From the NCBI GenBank assembly GCA_956465555.1, contig OY101122.1, positions 383,001 to 447,000 of the forward strand: a DNA stretch of 64,000 nt, in the 5' to 3' direction. The notes below the pieces were generated by a model. It made no database searches and was not told the DNA's origin. It saw nothing but the letters and a program-made list of their open reading frames with translations. Each line of letters begins with the position of its first letter. Position 1 is the stretch's first letter. Position numbers and translations under genes: made by a program. Source of the stretch: Nitzschia sp. pyKryTriq1 (lineage: Eukaryota; Bacillariophyta; Bacillariophyceae; Bacillariales; Bacillariaceae). Shown here in pieces: positions 1 through 8,784 of the stretch.

Positions 1-1356
1 CCTTGCTTCTCACTTCTGCAGGTTCCTCGTACGGTACAACTGAACGTACGGTACCGGTACCGGTACCTGGTACTACTCTACCACGCACGACTGTTTACCA
101 GTACCACGTACGCAAATTAGAGATTCTTCCCTACCGGTGCAGTGCAGTACCATGCGGGTGTGGGCCGGGGTAGCAAATGGCGCCCGAAACTCGTAGGGCC
201 TAAATCAACTGACCGGCGGGACAAGAGAAGAGCCCTGGGGCTTAAGTTTAGGATGGCTTCGTTTCGTCGGTCAACTAGAATAAAACCGTAAAGAACATCG
301 ATAAGTAAATGCATTTAAGCAAACAAAGTTAAAGACTACGTGCGTCATCACTGCGAACTGGTGCGAAACTCTCCCTCACACGTGCTCTATCCAAGGGGAA
401 CACAATTAATTCCTTATAAAAAGTGAGCCTGACATGGTTCATCCTGTGGATGGCCGACTCGCCGAATGCTCGTCGGGCGATACCATGCCGGCGCACATAC
501 AATCTATATACCTTAATACTATATATCCCAAACGATCATGTGTATCCCAATCTGTGACGTGGCAGTTCCGGCTGGATACTGCACTCTTCCCTCCAATGAT
601 GGCGCGAATCTTCAGCCATCATTTTTGTAGACGCGCAAGAGAAAACCTTACTGGGTTCGAAAGGGAAAAACTCTTCGCAAGTGTATTCGTTCCAAGATGA
701 ACGGTGCTCAGAACAAATATGGTCATAGTAGTCGTAGAATGGGCGAACGCGCTGGCACGCGCGTTGCACAATGACTTCGGGAAGCATCCCGAATGACCGC
801 AGCTCAGAGGAGCGCACAATCTGGAATATTCACATCCGGATCACGTAACGATAAACACACCTTTGTAAGCCCCCCCAATATCACGCCACCACGGGCGCTT
901 TTATTCTGTTTATCAGCTCCCATTGTACTACAGCTACAGTCACCGAGCGAAGTGTGCAGAACGAGGACATCACACAGCGAAATATCAAGCAATACACACG
1001 CCGAACGAAACGTCAGCACGTCATAAGAACACGACGGATCGATCGTCGGCGAGGAGAAGAATTGAACCGACGCGCGAATTAATTTATTCCGCGCGAGAAC
1101 ACGTACGTCACTACTTTCCTCTGGCTCACAACGTCAGCAAGTCTGGTACAAGTCTACGCAGCTTGTACGGCCCGTAGACTCTACACAAATTAGTACCGTG
1201 CCAAGGAAAATATTCGGCGGATCATCCATAGACTCAATACGAGACCGCACTCTGGCAATAAATACACACCTCCCCTCTAAGCCTAATACATACGTTACGA
1301 AGTACTTGTACAGTAATATTTTAGCGTATCAATTCTCCGCATCCTCCACCATCGCC
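1..1356. other. Intergenic, no gene seen
   Basis: No reading frame here looks like a protein. Bases 40-80 hold a run of overlapping GGTACC/CCGGTACC strings, the short self-complementary sequence that recurs in most intergenic stretches of this window. Short ORFs at 434-700 and 793-1177 have no domain, no good start context and biased composition, so I leave them out. Confidence 0.6.
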
Positions 1357-1368
1357 ATGATAATATGA
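1357..1368 (+). promoter_or_regulatory. Four-codon upstream ORF overlapping the next start
   Basis: An ATG in a good context (GCC before it) opens ATG ATA ATA TGA, and its stop overlaps the ATG at 1365 in another frame. If the transcript starts upstream, this minimal uORF could control translation of the ABC ATPase by termination and re-initiation. The arrangement is visible; the role is inferred. Confidence 0.35.
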
Positions 1369-2270
1369 CTGGGTTCCGTCGGTATGCAGTTGTTCTAACA
1401 GTCATCGTAAATATCAACGTTGTCTGGAAAGTTCAATCATTGAGCGCTATTCTGTCCAAGTGGAGCCCCTCCTGTGTGACCCTCCAAGGCGTATCCCAAA
1501 AATACCCGGACACTTTTTGGAGGAAACTGACTTCAAGTGTTCCAAGACGAACTTTTGCGCTGGAAAATGTCTCCTTGGTCTTTGATTCTTCAGGGTTGAC
1601 TCTTTTATTGGGTGAATCGTCGTCCGGAAAATCGACCATCCTGAGACTCATTTTGGGATCGGAACGCCCCGTTTCGGGGATTGTTACCCTTTCTAACGAG
1701 GACGACGATGAATCCTCTGCCTCGACTAGTATTAACCCTGCCCGCCCAGTGTGCTTGGACACAAGGCCTGCCTATGGGCAAAATGAAGTAGTGGAGGATA
1801 TTTGGAACAAGGCAATTTTGGTTCCCGTGTCCAACAAAGAAAACAGCCACCTTCACTGCAGGATCCTCATTCGCGACTTGTCCACACTATTGAAATTGCC
1901 TCGCCAGGCCAAAATTATGGATTTGTCCATGTCGGAAGTATATCTCTGTCGATTGGGGGAAGCATGTCTCCAAAGTATGTTGTCGCCTGCTCCATCCAAC
2001 AAGAATCCCAGCACCACGACCACGACTAACTTACACGGACTACCAGCTCCCATTTTGTTATTGGATGAATGGCTGGATACTGAAACCAGCGTTGTCGTAC
2101 AAAAAGTACAGGCATCCTTGAATGAACTAGCAAGAAATGGGGCCGTGGTAATTTGCGTCACACACAAGCCCCATTTGTTTGGAAAGAATACTAACAATGA
2201 CCAAGAGAGCAACAAATTATTGCGCTGCATCACCTTGAGTCGAGGCAAAGTGCTATCGACAACCGCGTGA
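1365..2270 (+). CDS. ABC-type ATPase, single nucleotide-binding domain, degenerate signature
   Basis: A 301-residue protein with one ABC nucleotide-binding domain and no transmembrane domain. Walker A (GESSSGKST) lies at residues 83-91, Walker B (ILLLDE) ends at D234-E235, and an H-loop histidine sits in VTHKPH near the C-terminus. The LSGGQ signature is poor: the expected place reads LSMSEVYL, and the proline usually following the Walker B Glu is Trp. The first 26 residues are hydrophobic and end VQSLSA, so a signal peptide, possibly plastid-type, is likely. ABC ATPases couple ATP hydrolysis to transport or macromolecule remodelling; a lone domain must pair with another subunit. The substrate is unknown. 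The start is the first ATG of the frame. Single exon. Confidence 0.75.
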   Translation: MTGFRRYAVVLTVIVNINVVWKVQSLSAILSKWSPSCVTLQGVSQKYPDTFWRKLTSSVPRRTFALENVSLVFDSSGLTLLLGESSSGKSTILRLILGSERPVSGIVTLSNEDDDESSASTSINPARPVCLDTRPAYGQNEVVEDIWNKAILVPVSNKENSHLHCRILIRDLSTLLKLPRQAKIMDLSMSEVYLCRLGEACLQSMLSPAPSNKNPSTTTTTNLHGLPAPILLLDEWLDTETSVVVQKVQASLNELARNGAVVICVTHKPHLFGKNTNNDQESNKLLRCITLSRGKVLSTTA

Positions 2271-3421
2271 AAGCAGGATTATTTTTGCAATGACTAAAAT
2301 TCGAAAGAAGTGCCTTTTGGGGAGTTTTGCTGTGAGTATTGTACTGAGCATCACCAGTCAAGCTACAGTGGAGAGACACGAGGTCCAGCTAGAGACGAGA
2401 CGAAACAAGATTCTGCTGCAGCGCTTGAAAAAGTGACCAGCAAGTAGCTCCCGACTAACAATGACATATTTGGTATAAACTTCTGTTATGATTTATTCGA
2501 TTGGATGCCACAGTGCAAATTTCAAGAATGACTAATGCACAAACTCCAAAAGGGTCATCTAGAGTAGCGGCTTGTTGCATGGATTGGATTGAATAGTGAC
2601 CTTTCACGTGTGAGTATTTACTACCACTTTCTTGCGTGACGAGAGCAACGGCCTGGCTAGAGTGAGGATATCTCGTCATGATAGGTAGCTAGCTGGTGGT
2701 AGAAAGAATCAATCGGCTGCCCTCGCCAGATCCTGCACCAGACCAATCACCAAACACTACCGGTAGTAGCGGTAGAATACATGATCATCTCTCAATGACG
2801 TGCCCCAAAAGACCAATGAATGATCAATGATGACTTATATTGCTGCTGCTGCTGCTGCTGCTGCTGTCGATGCCGAACCAGGTTCCACCCAGCCGGCATG
2901 ATTGAGGACGTCGTCGTCCTCGTCTTCCATGGATGGTGATGATGATCCTGCACCGCAACTACAAAGCCCACTTGAAATGCCGCGTAGGAAGCAAAGGGCA
3001 AAGCCATGGCGACCCATGAATTTCGTAGCAATAATGTGGTGACTTGCATTGATTAAAAAACGTTCAGGTATGAATAGAAATGGAATAACAAGAACAAGGT
3101 CGGTTGGAGGTTGGAGGTTTCTTTTCGTTGTTCACTGAGTAGATTTCCGATTTTGTGCTGATACAGATGATGAGCACTGACTGAGTGCATGCATGTCAAC
3201 GGGTAAGGCGAACCCTTGAAGCTTCGCATTTCAAAAGCATTGACCAATCAGCACTCGGCATTCTCGACTCCGACCCGCACGTGATGATCGCTACAGTTAT
3301 TTTAGTAGCGTGATGGGTTCCGCGCGCTCGCCCCCTACGTGTACGTACTGTAAAAAATTATTTTCTCAGGGGAAGATGCATTCGTATTGGTCGAACCACC
3401 AGGTACAGTACCAGTACTGGT
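2271..3421. other. Intergenic with a weak minus-strand ORF
   Basis: Nothing convincing is coded here. A minus-strand ATG ORF at 2792-3049 (85 aa) has a hydrophobic N-terminal half, a His run and a Gln run made by the CTG microsatellite; it could be a small membrane protein but has no recognisable family, and I would not call it without a transcript. Near 3395-3420 there is a GGTACAGTACCAGTAC cluster just outside the TIR element. Confidence 0.4.
2841..2866. repeat. (TGC)n trinucleotide microsatellite
   Basis: About nine uninterrupted TGC units, which on the minus strand read as a Gln run in a weak 85-aa ORF. Confidence 0.9.
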
Positions 3422-3424
3422 ACT

Positions 3425-3730
3425 GAGGCTGCGGGAACGTGATGTTCGTTCCCCCAGGCGCATCTCCGTTCCCGCAGGCGCAGCTCCACCCCTTGGTAAA
3501 AAAATTCGATTCCCGCAAGTGAATAGCAGGACCTGCGGGAATCGAATTTTCCGTTCCCTCAGGCGCGCGGGAATTCCCGCAGGCTGCGGGAATTCCCGCA
3601 GGCTGCGGCTATTACCGCAGGTCTGCGGGAATTCCCGCAGGCTGCGGCTATTACCGCAGGTCTGCGGGAATTCCCGCAGGTGCATTTTCGTTCCCTCAAG
3701 TCCACATCGATTCCCGCAGGATCTACGTTG
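3425..3730 (+). repeat. Left inverted-repeat arm with palindromic TTCCCGCAG array
   Basis: After about 115 bases of unique arm, the sequence becomes a series of GCGGGAATTCCCGC palindromes alternating with CTGCGGCTATTACCGCAG variants, spaced about 20 bases apart. A roughly 55-base higher-order unit repeats near 3595-3680. Each palindrome could form a small cruciform or present two opposed copies of a protein-binding site. Confidence 0.85.
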
Positions 3731-4459
3731 CTTTCCGTTTGCCTTAGCTTGGATCCGTTGCTGGTCATCGTGCCATCGCCATCCGTTGCTACGGCAGCAG
3801 TCGATGGACGATGGACGAGTCGAGTGTAGTTCGACGAGATCCAAGGGTGATAGGACATGGCACCGCCCGGCTCCCATTTCAACTCGTTGGGTTTGTAGAT
3901 AATACCGGATTGATTTGGCAAATCTGGCAAGTTGAGCGACGAGTAGGTATGGTCGTCCATTACGGCTGTTGTCGTGGGGGCTCGGGCACTTTGAGGAATA
4001 TTCGTATTCGTGGGTCGCGCAGTGGGATGTACCGGTACTGTACGAGTAGTAGCAGCAGGCCGATCAGCGGGGGCGGGGGCGTCCGATGGAGGGCGGTCGG
4101 CAGCTACCGCGGACCGCGGTACAAGCGTATAAAATAATGACATGGCGATGATGAGAAGATAGGCAATGACGAGTGTTAGTGGACGGATGCTATTCAAACG
4201 ACAAGCACTTGAAACCAAACTCACTGAATTCTTTGCGACGAATCCCTTGCAAAGCCATCGAATTCAAGAATGACATGCTTTTGTCACGATAGTGCTTTCT
4301 AAACTTTTCCTTGCCGACCTTCTTTAAAGGATGGTCATCGTCCAGGGAATCGAAACAACCATCGATGTAAAAGTTTCCCGTCGATTTGGGATCGAACGAG
4401 CCTTCATTGAACTTTTCGTTCAATATCTCATTGTGTTTAGCATGCCAACGATCAGTCAT
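3559..4459 (-). CDS. Hypothetical protein inside the TIR element, structure uncertain
   Basis: Two minus-strand frames may belong to one gene. The first (ATG at 4459) gives about 80 residues with a charged, globular look (for example DDDHPLKKVGKEKFRKHY). It reaches a consensus GTGAGT donor at about 4224. The second frame, open from there to 3559, has a hydrophobic segment (LVIAYLLIIAMSLFY), then Ala/Pro-rich and Asn/Tyr-rich sequence with an ATG at 4143, and finally runs into the palindrome array. A 3-prime splice site joining them is not obvious. It could be a host gene carried by the element, or a remnant. No family was recognised. Codon-level support is weak. Confidence 0.3.
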
Positions 4460-4526
4460 GTTGAAAGTACTTACTTCTCAATTTTTATGATGTTGTGGAG
4501 CGACCGAGATCTGCGGCTTTGGGCTC

Positions 4527-4914
4527 TTCCTCCGCGCCGCTTGTGGTTCAAGAAAATCTCAAGAGCCTCTGCGCGCCGCTTTCAAAGAGCTTTGAAAGCT
4601 TGTTGAAAGCGGCGCGGAGGCTCTTGAGAATTTTCTTGCAGCAAAAAAGTGGCGCGGAGGGAGCCATGTTATAACATTCTACGAGTACTGTACTTCTTCC
4701 CACAGACTCCTCCTCCTTCCGCGCCACTTTTGTCGTCACGACATGCTCTTCCTCCGCGCCGCTTGTGGTGCTTGAAAGCGGCGTGGAGGCTCTTGAGATT
4801 TTCTTGCAGCAAAAAAGTGGCGCGGAGAGAGCCATGTTGTAACATTCTACGAGTACTTCGTCCCACAGATGACTCCTCCTTCCGCGCCACTTTTGTCGTC
4901 ACGACATGATGGCT
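4527..4914. repeat. Tandem duplication of hairpin-forming GGCGCGGAGG sequence
   Basis: Two adjacent copies of a roughly 190-base unit (about 4527-4744 and 4745-4914). Each unit contains CCTCCGCGCC and its complement GGCGCGGAGG several times in opposite orientation, plus a shared stretch around TTTTCTTGCAGCAAAAAAGTGG and another around ACATTCTACGAGTACT. The unit can fold on itself. The apparent ORFs on both strands here are made by the repeat and are not called. It lies inside the TIR element. Confidence 0.8.
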
Positions 4915-5233
4915 CCCTTCGCGCCACCTATTTTGTCGCAACATAACATCTATAGCTTTTGTACACTCTAAGCTAGTACTCTAGTAGGAGGAATACGAAT
5001 CGCGTACCGAAGACGAGTCTACAGTAAAGTTATCTCTGATTCCAAGTCGTTACTAGCAATAAGAGCCACCACGTTGGTGTCTGTACTTTATCGTCTGTGC
5101 CCTCCATTTGTAGAACATTTCTTACGTTGTCGAGAACAAGTGCAGTACTCGATAACAAGTGCAGTACTCGCACTTGTGTCAGAGTCACGACACGTCACAA
5201 CTACTGGTACTCGTTGATCTCGCAGCAAGCAAA
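4915..5233. other. Non-coding interior of the TIR element
   Basis: No gene seen. A 20-base direct repeat containing ACAAGTGCAGTACTCG occurs twice in tandem near 5136-5172. Confidence 0.5.
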
Positions 5234-5605
5234 CTATGGCATATAGTTCTCGGTGTTAGATGCATCATCACCAACGTCCTCTTCCTCCCGCCTCCTCCAG
5301 GGAGATTCACCATGCTCTTCGTACTCCAAATTGCCGTCGCCCTCCAAAGTGCCATCCGAAGTGTCATTTTCCTCATCATTTTCCCCCTCCGAGGAAGTCG
5401 AAGTGTCATCGTCCTGCCAATAGCCTAGAATAATCACCAGATCATCGATCCGACCAATAACAACCTCGGCTGCTGCTTCCAACGGTGGAGGCTCGTCATC
5501 ATCACCATCCCAAAGATCCGCATCTTCAGCTCCACCCTCAACGCCATCGTCGTCATCGTGGTACCGCCGAAGGGGGCGGCCGTCCGCAGCTCCTGCTAGT
5601 GGCAT
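5234..5605 (-). CDS. Small acidic hypothetical protein inside the TIR element
   Basis: A 123-residue ORF from an ATG at 5605. It is strongly acidic, with Asp runs near the start and Glu/Asp/Ser-rich sequence throughout, a short hydrophobic patch in the middle (DDLVIILGYW) and a Cys-free composition. No domain was recognised. Its start is 37 bases from a near-perfect hairpin (5642-5678), which would lie in the promoter or 5-prime leader. Acidic low-complexity frames can arise by chance, so the call is tentative. If the TIR element is real, this is its best intact ORF. Confidence 0.35.
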   Translation of the reverse strand: MPLAGAADGRPLRRYHDDDDGVEGGAEDADLWDGDDDEPPPLEAAAEVVIGRIDDLVIILGYWQDDDTSTSSEGENDEENDTSDGTLEGDGNLEYEEHGESPWRRREEEDVGDDASNTENYMP

Positions 5606-5641
5606 AATTTTTAGCAGTATAACAGAATTGTAGTTCTACTC

Positions 5642-5678
5642 TTGGCGCCAGTCCACGATCATCGTGGACTAGCGCCAA
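5642..5678. other. 18-bp inverted repeat (hairpin)
   Basis: Arms 5642-5659 and 5661-5678 are complementary at 17 of 18 positions with a single base between them. A second, shorter palindrome (CACGATCTT/AAGATCGTG) lies at 5824-5842. Confidence 0.85.
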
Positions 5679-5940
5679 AAAGCACTCCAACGGCATCGAA
5701 ACCATTTTGTTCAACTGCATCAAACTATTCCCAAAGCATCAAAATAACGAAAATAAAGTCAACGACGACTTGTTGTTGATGATGTCCCATCTCCCGCCCG
5801 CGGGCAGCATGGCATCGCCTCGTCACGATCTTGAAGATCGTGAGGTCATCCCAACGCGTTACCTGACCGTTACTCGGGTACTTGTACTGTACGAGTCCTG
5901 TACTGCTCTACCGGTACAGTGCTGGTCGGTGCCTGTTTCG

Positions 5941-6256
5941 TTCCCCCAGGTGCATGTTCGTTCCCTCAGGTGCATGTGCGTTCCCCCAGGTGCATGTTCG
6001 TTCCCGCAGGCTGCGGCAATTCCCTCAGGTCTGCGGGAATTCCCGCAGATCTGCGGCAATTCCCTCAGGTCTGCGGGAATTCCCGCCAGATTCCCTCAGG
6101 CTGCGGGAATTCCCGCAGCCTGAGGGAACGGAAGATTCGATTCCCGCAGGTCCTGTCATGCACTTGCGGGAATGGAATTTTTTTACTAAGGGGTGAGCCG
6201 CGCCTGCGGGAACGGAGATGCGCGTGGGGGAACGAACATCACGTTCCCGCAGCCTC
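5941..6256 (-). repeat. Right inverted-repeat arm with palindromic TTCCCGCAG array
   Basis: Reverse-complement partner of 3425-3730. The outer 115 bases match the left arm closely. The array differs in detail: it holds GCGGGAATTCCCGC palindromes, variants with CTGAGGGAATTGCC, and at its inner edge four roughly 20-base units containing GTGCATGTTCGTTCC. The arrays have therefore expanded or rearranged separately at the two ends. Confidence 0.85.
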
Positions 6257-6595
6257 ACTGCGCGGTACTACCGGTACGTAATAGAGCTGCCGGCTGCCGC
6301 CGGTACACAGTATTACCTGGGGTAGAGTAGGTGGTACCGGCATAGTAGTACGTGGGCTGCGCTCTATCTGGTGGGTCTACACAGTACCTGGTACATAATA
6401 GGACAACTAAGTAGAGCGCAAATCTCGATCGATGGAAGACGATGACGATCGAAGATCCGAAGTGAGATTTCTTTTCTTCAGCTTCTGAAGAATCATCAAC
6501 ATCATCACCGACCATGAAGCAGGCCACATACTGAAGACTGTAGCCCGTACTCGCCAGCTCTAAGAGTCAACAGTCAACGATCAACAGTCAAACCA
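6257..6595. other. Upstream region of the ACSF3-like gene
   Basis: Begins with GTACC-rich sequence (6265-6400) directly outside the TIR element. The last 40 bases before the ATG contain a CAGTCAAC / CAACAGTCAA short repeat. No TATA box is obvious. Confidence 0.4.
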
Positions 6596-8662
6596 ATGAC
6601 CAAGCCCACAGGCGTTCTCGTCGGCTGCCTTTTTCGATTGGCCGGGCGAGAAGTGTTTCGTACAAAACGACGCGACCTTCTTGGCACTTCAAGTACTTGT
6701 ATTGGTCGCAATGCTGGTAGTAGCACAAGTAGATGTCATTCCACATGGAGTTTCCCCCGGCCGGATTCTCCTCCAAGTGACGACGAGGTCACATCTCAGG
6801 GTCTACCGCTGTTGCGAAAAGTAGTCGAGCATGCAAAGGCCGACCGGCCCTTTGTGAGCGAGTGGCCCAGCTCTACCACATCTTCTGCTACGACTAGCAA
6901 TACAGAAGACCATCGAGTCCTTTCCTACCAGGAAGTGATCGCCAAGGCCATTAAGATATCCAGTTGCATTCAGCAGAAGTATCCACCCACTTCTTCTTCG
7001 CCCTTTGTGGCGCATTCTACCATTCCTGGTTCCGACTACATTGCATGTCAGTGGGGAGCTTTTGCGGCGAAAAAAGCCTCCGTGCCTCTCTCCATTTCCC
7101 AGAAAACGCCCGAACTTGAGCATGTGCTGCAAGATTCCAACCCCGTACTCATTTTTGTGAGCCCCAAATCTCCTAATCAAGACCAAGTGCTCCAGGCTGC
7201 TCATAATTTGAACATGTCTGACCGTGTCGTCCTGCTGGAGGAGGATATTTCATGGGACATTGTTCTGGGAGGAGACCTCCCAGACGCTGCCCAGTTGTTG
7301 GAAGGTTCGGCTCCGAACCCTAGTTTAGATCAACCAGCTCTATTGCTGTATACTTCAGGGACGACAGGAAAGCCAAAAGGAGTCTTACATTCCCATCGCA
7401 ATTTGTTCCATCAGATTACTGATTTGGTCGCCGCCTGGGAGTGGCAACCGGAAGATGTGGCCTTGCATGTTATTCCTCTCCACCACGTTCATGGGGTAGT
7501 CAATATCTTGTCGTGTGCTGCCTATTCCGGTGCACAATTGCAATTTCAACCATTTGATCCCTATGCGTTGTGGAAGCAGTGGGCGAATCAACCCCCGCCC
7601 CATGCACCCGACATTTGGAGACATCTCCACCACCGTGACGACGACAAGCCGTCGCCACCCTCATCAGCATCATCCAGCCACGAGAATAAACAGCATCCCT
7701 CTGAGGATGATCCTACCCTCCCACATCTTCCTCGACCGACAGTCTTTATGGCGGTTCCTACTATTTACGCCAAATTGCTGGAAGCCGCCCGTCAATCCCC
7801 TCCAGACTTGATCCAACAGGCGGTCGAACGGACCTTGTATCCCATGCGATTGCAAGTGTCAGGGTCGGCTGCCTTGCCCACGACAATTCTTCACGAGTGG
7901 CGACAACTCACTCAACATACCCTTTTGGAACGATATGGAATGACAGAGTTTGCGATGGCCTTGAGTAATCCCTACAATGAAATTGTGGCCCCCAGACAAG
8001 CCGGGTATGTGGGATTGCCTCTTCCTTCTGTACAAGTTCGGCTGGTGGACGAAACGACCAAAGGGGTGTTATGGGATGGTAATTCTGCTCTTCACAGAAA
8101 TGATGATAGTGCTACTCCTATTTCGGGAGCCCTTCAAGTCAAAGGACCAACTGTCTTTCAAGAATACTGGAATCGTCCCGACGCGACAAGGGAGGCATTT
8201 CAAGATGGAAATTATTTTGATACGGGAGATGTGGCTGAGTACAATCCCGTACTGGATAGCTATCGAATATTGGGTCGCGCTTCTGTTGATATTCTCAAAG
8301 TCGGAGGACACAAGGTATCCGCCTTGGAAATCGAACGAGTCTTGTTGGAACATGAACAGATCGAGGAAGTTGTCATTGTCGGTATTCCCGACGACACATG
8401 GGGACAGCGTGTGGGTATGATTTCTCGGGCAAGAAAAATAAGCCCTCCTCATACCATTCAACCAGTTGGCAACAACAACGACAAAATGGGTCCTTTGTCC
8501 TTGGAAGAATTGCAAGATTGGTGCGAATCGAGAATGGCTCAGTACAAGACACCAACGCGGATCGTGTGGCTGGACGAAATCCCCAAAAATGCAATGGGAA
8601 AAGTCAACAAGAAGGAGCTGGTTGGCTTGTTTGATTTGAGCAAAGATGAGCCATCGCAATAA
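6596..8662 (+). CDS. ACSF3: Malonyl-CoA synthetase-like acyl-CoA synthetase (ACSF3 type)
   Basis: A 688-residue member of the AMP-forming adenylating family. The P-loop YTSGTTGKPKG lies at residues 252-262. It is followed by an ERYGMTE adenine-binding motif, a DTGDVAE aspartate motif and the C-terminal KNAMGKVNK lysine motif (the catalytic Lys). The run MALSNPYNE followed by VGLPLPSV is typical of ACSF3, which makes malonyl-CoA from malonate in mitochondria and feeds mitochondrial fatty-acid synthesis; this assignment rests on remembered similarity. The N-terminus is basic and Ser/Thr/Arg-rich, consistent with a mitochondrial presequence. An Asp/His/Ser/Pro-rich insert of about 45 residues (near 340-385) makes it longer than the usual 580 or so. 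Single exon, first ATG. Confidence 0.85.
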   Translation: MTKPTGVLVGCLFRLAGREVFRTKRRDLLGTSSTCIGRNAGSSTSRCHSTWSFPRPDSPPSDDEVTSQGLPLLRKVVEHAKADRPFVSEWPSSTTSSATTSNTEDHRVLSYQEVIAKAIKISSCIQQKYPPTSSSPFVAHSTIPGSDYIACQWGAFAAKKASVPLSISQKTPELEHVLQDSNPVLIFVSPKSPNQDQVLQAAHNLNMSDRVVLLEEDISWDIVLGGDLPDAAQLLEGSAPNPSLDQPALLLYTSGTTGKPKGVLHSHRNLFHQITDLVAAWEWQPEDVALHVIPLHHVHGVVNILSCAAYSGAQLQFQPFDPYALWKQWANQPPPHAPDIWRHLHHRDDDKPSPPSSASSSHENKQHPSEDDPTLPHLPRPTVFMAVPTIYAKLLEAARQSPPDLIQQAVERTLYPMRLQVSGSAALPTTILHEWRQLTQHTLLERYGMTEFAMALSNPYNEIVAPRQAGYVGLPLPSVQVRLVDETTKGVLWDGNSALHRNDDSATPISGALQVKGPTVFQEYWNRPDATREAFQDGNYFDTGDVAEYNPVLDSYRILGRASVDILKVGGHKVSALEIERVLLEHEQIEEVVIVGIPDDTWGQRVGMISRARKISPPHTIQPVGNNNDKMGPLSLEELQDWCESRMAQYKTPTRIVWLDEIPKNAMGKVNKKELVGLFDLSKDEPSQ

Positions 8663-8784
8663 AATCTAGAAATGGTAGTGCTATAGTGCTACATACAACG
8701 AATGCTGCAAACACAGAGTACTCGTACTGTATCGCGTCGAGGCGGTTTGCTTGCGCAATTGATTGGTTCATTTCCTATTGATAG

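Larger units (their letters stand above)
3425..6256. mobile_element. Candidate 2.83-kb terminal-inverted-repeat DNA element
   Basis: The outer ends are inverted copies of each other. The first 32 bases (starting GAGGCTGCGGGAACG) match exactly, and similarity stays high for about 115 bases with a few substitutions. Both ends then run inward into arrays of TTCCCGCAG/CTGCGGGAA units. A 3-bp direct duplication, ACT, flanks the pair (3422-3424 and 6257-6259), as expected for a target-site duplication. No transposase is seen, so it would be non-autonomous. Inside are two minus-strand ORFs, a tandem duplication of hairpin-forming sequence and a perfect-looking 18-bp hairpin. Alternatively these are two separate 0.3-kb repeats that landed in opposite orientation. 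The conserved outer edges and matching 3-bp flanks favour one element. A superfamily cannot be assigned from a 3-bp duplication alone. Confidence 0.55.

Noticed and set aside
434-700. 88-codon ATG ORF
   Set aside because: No domain, no supporting context, and overlapping ORFs of equal length on the other strand.
3430-3720. CRISPR-like array
   Set aside because: Units are palindromes of variable length without unique spacers, no cas genes are present, and the genome is eukaryotic.
3335-3877. ORFs on both strands across the palindrome array
   Set aside because: The repeated CGNSRR and REFPQ peptides are created by the palindromes.
4548-4944. Overlapping ORFs on both strands
   Set aside because: They are produced by the inverted GGCGCGGAGG repeats.
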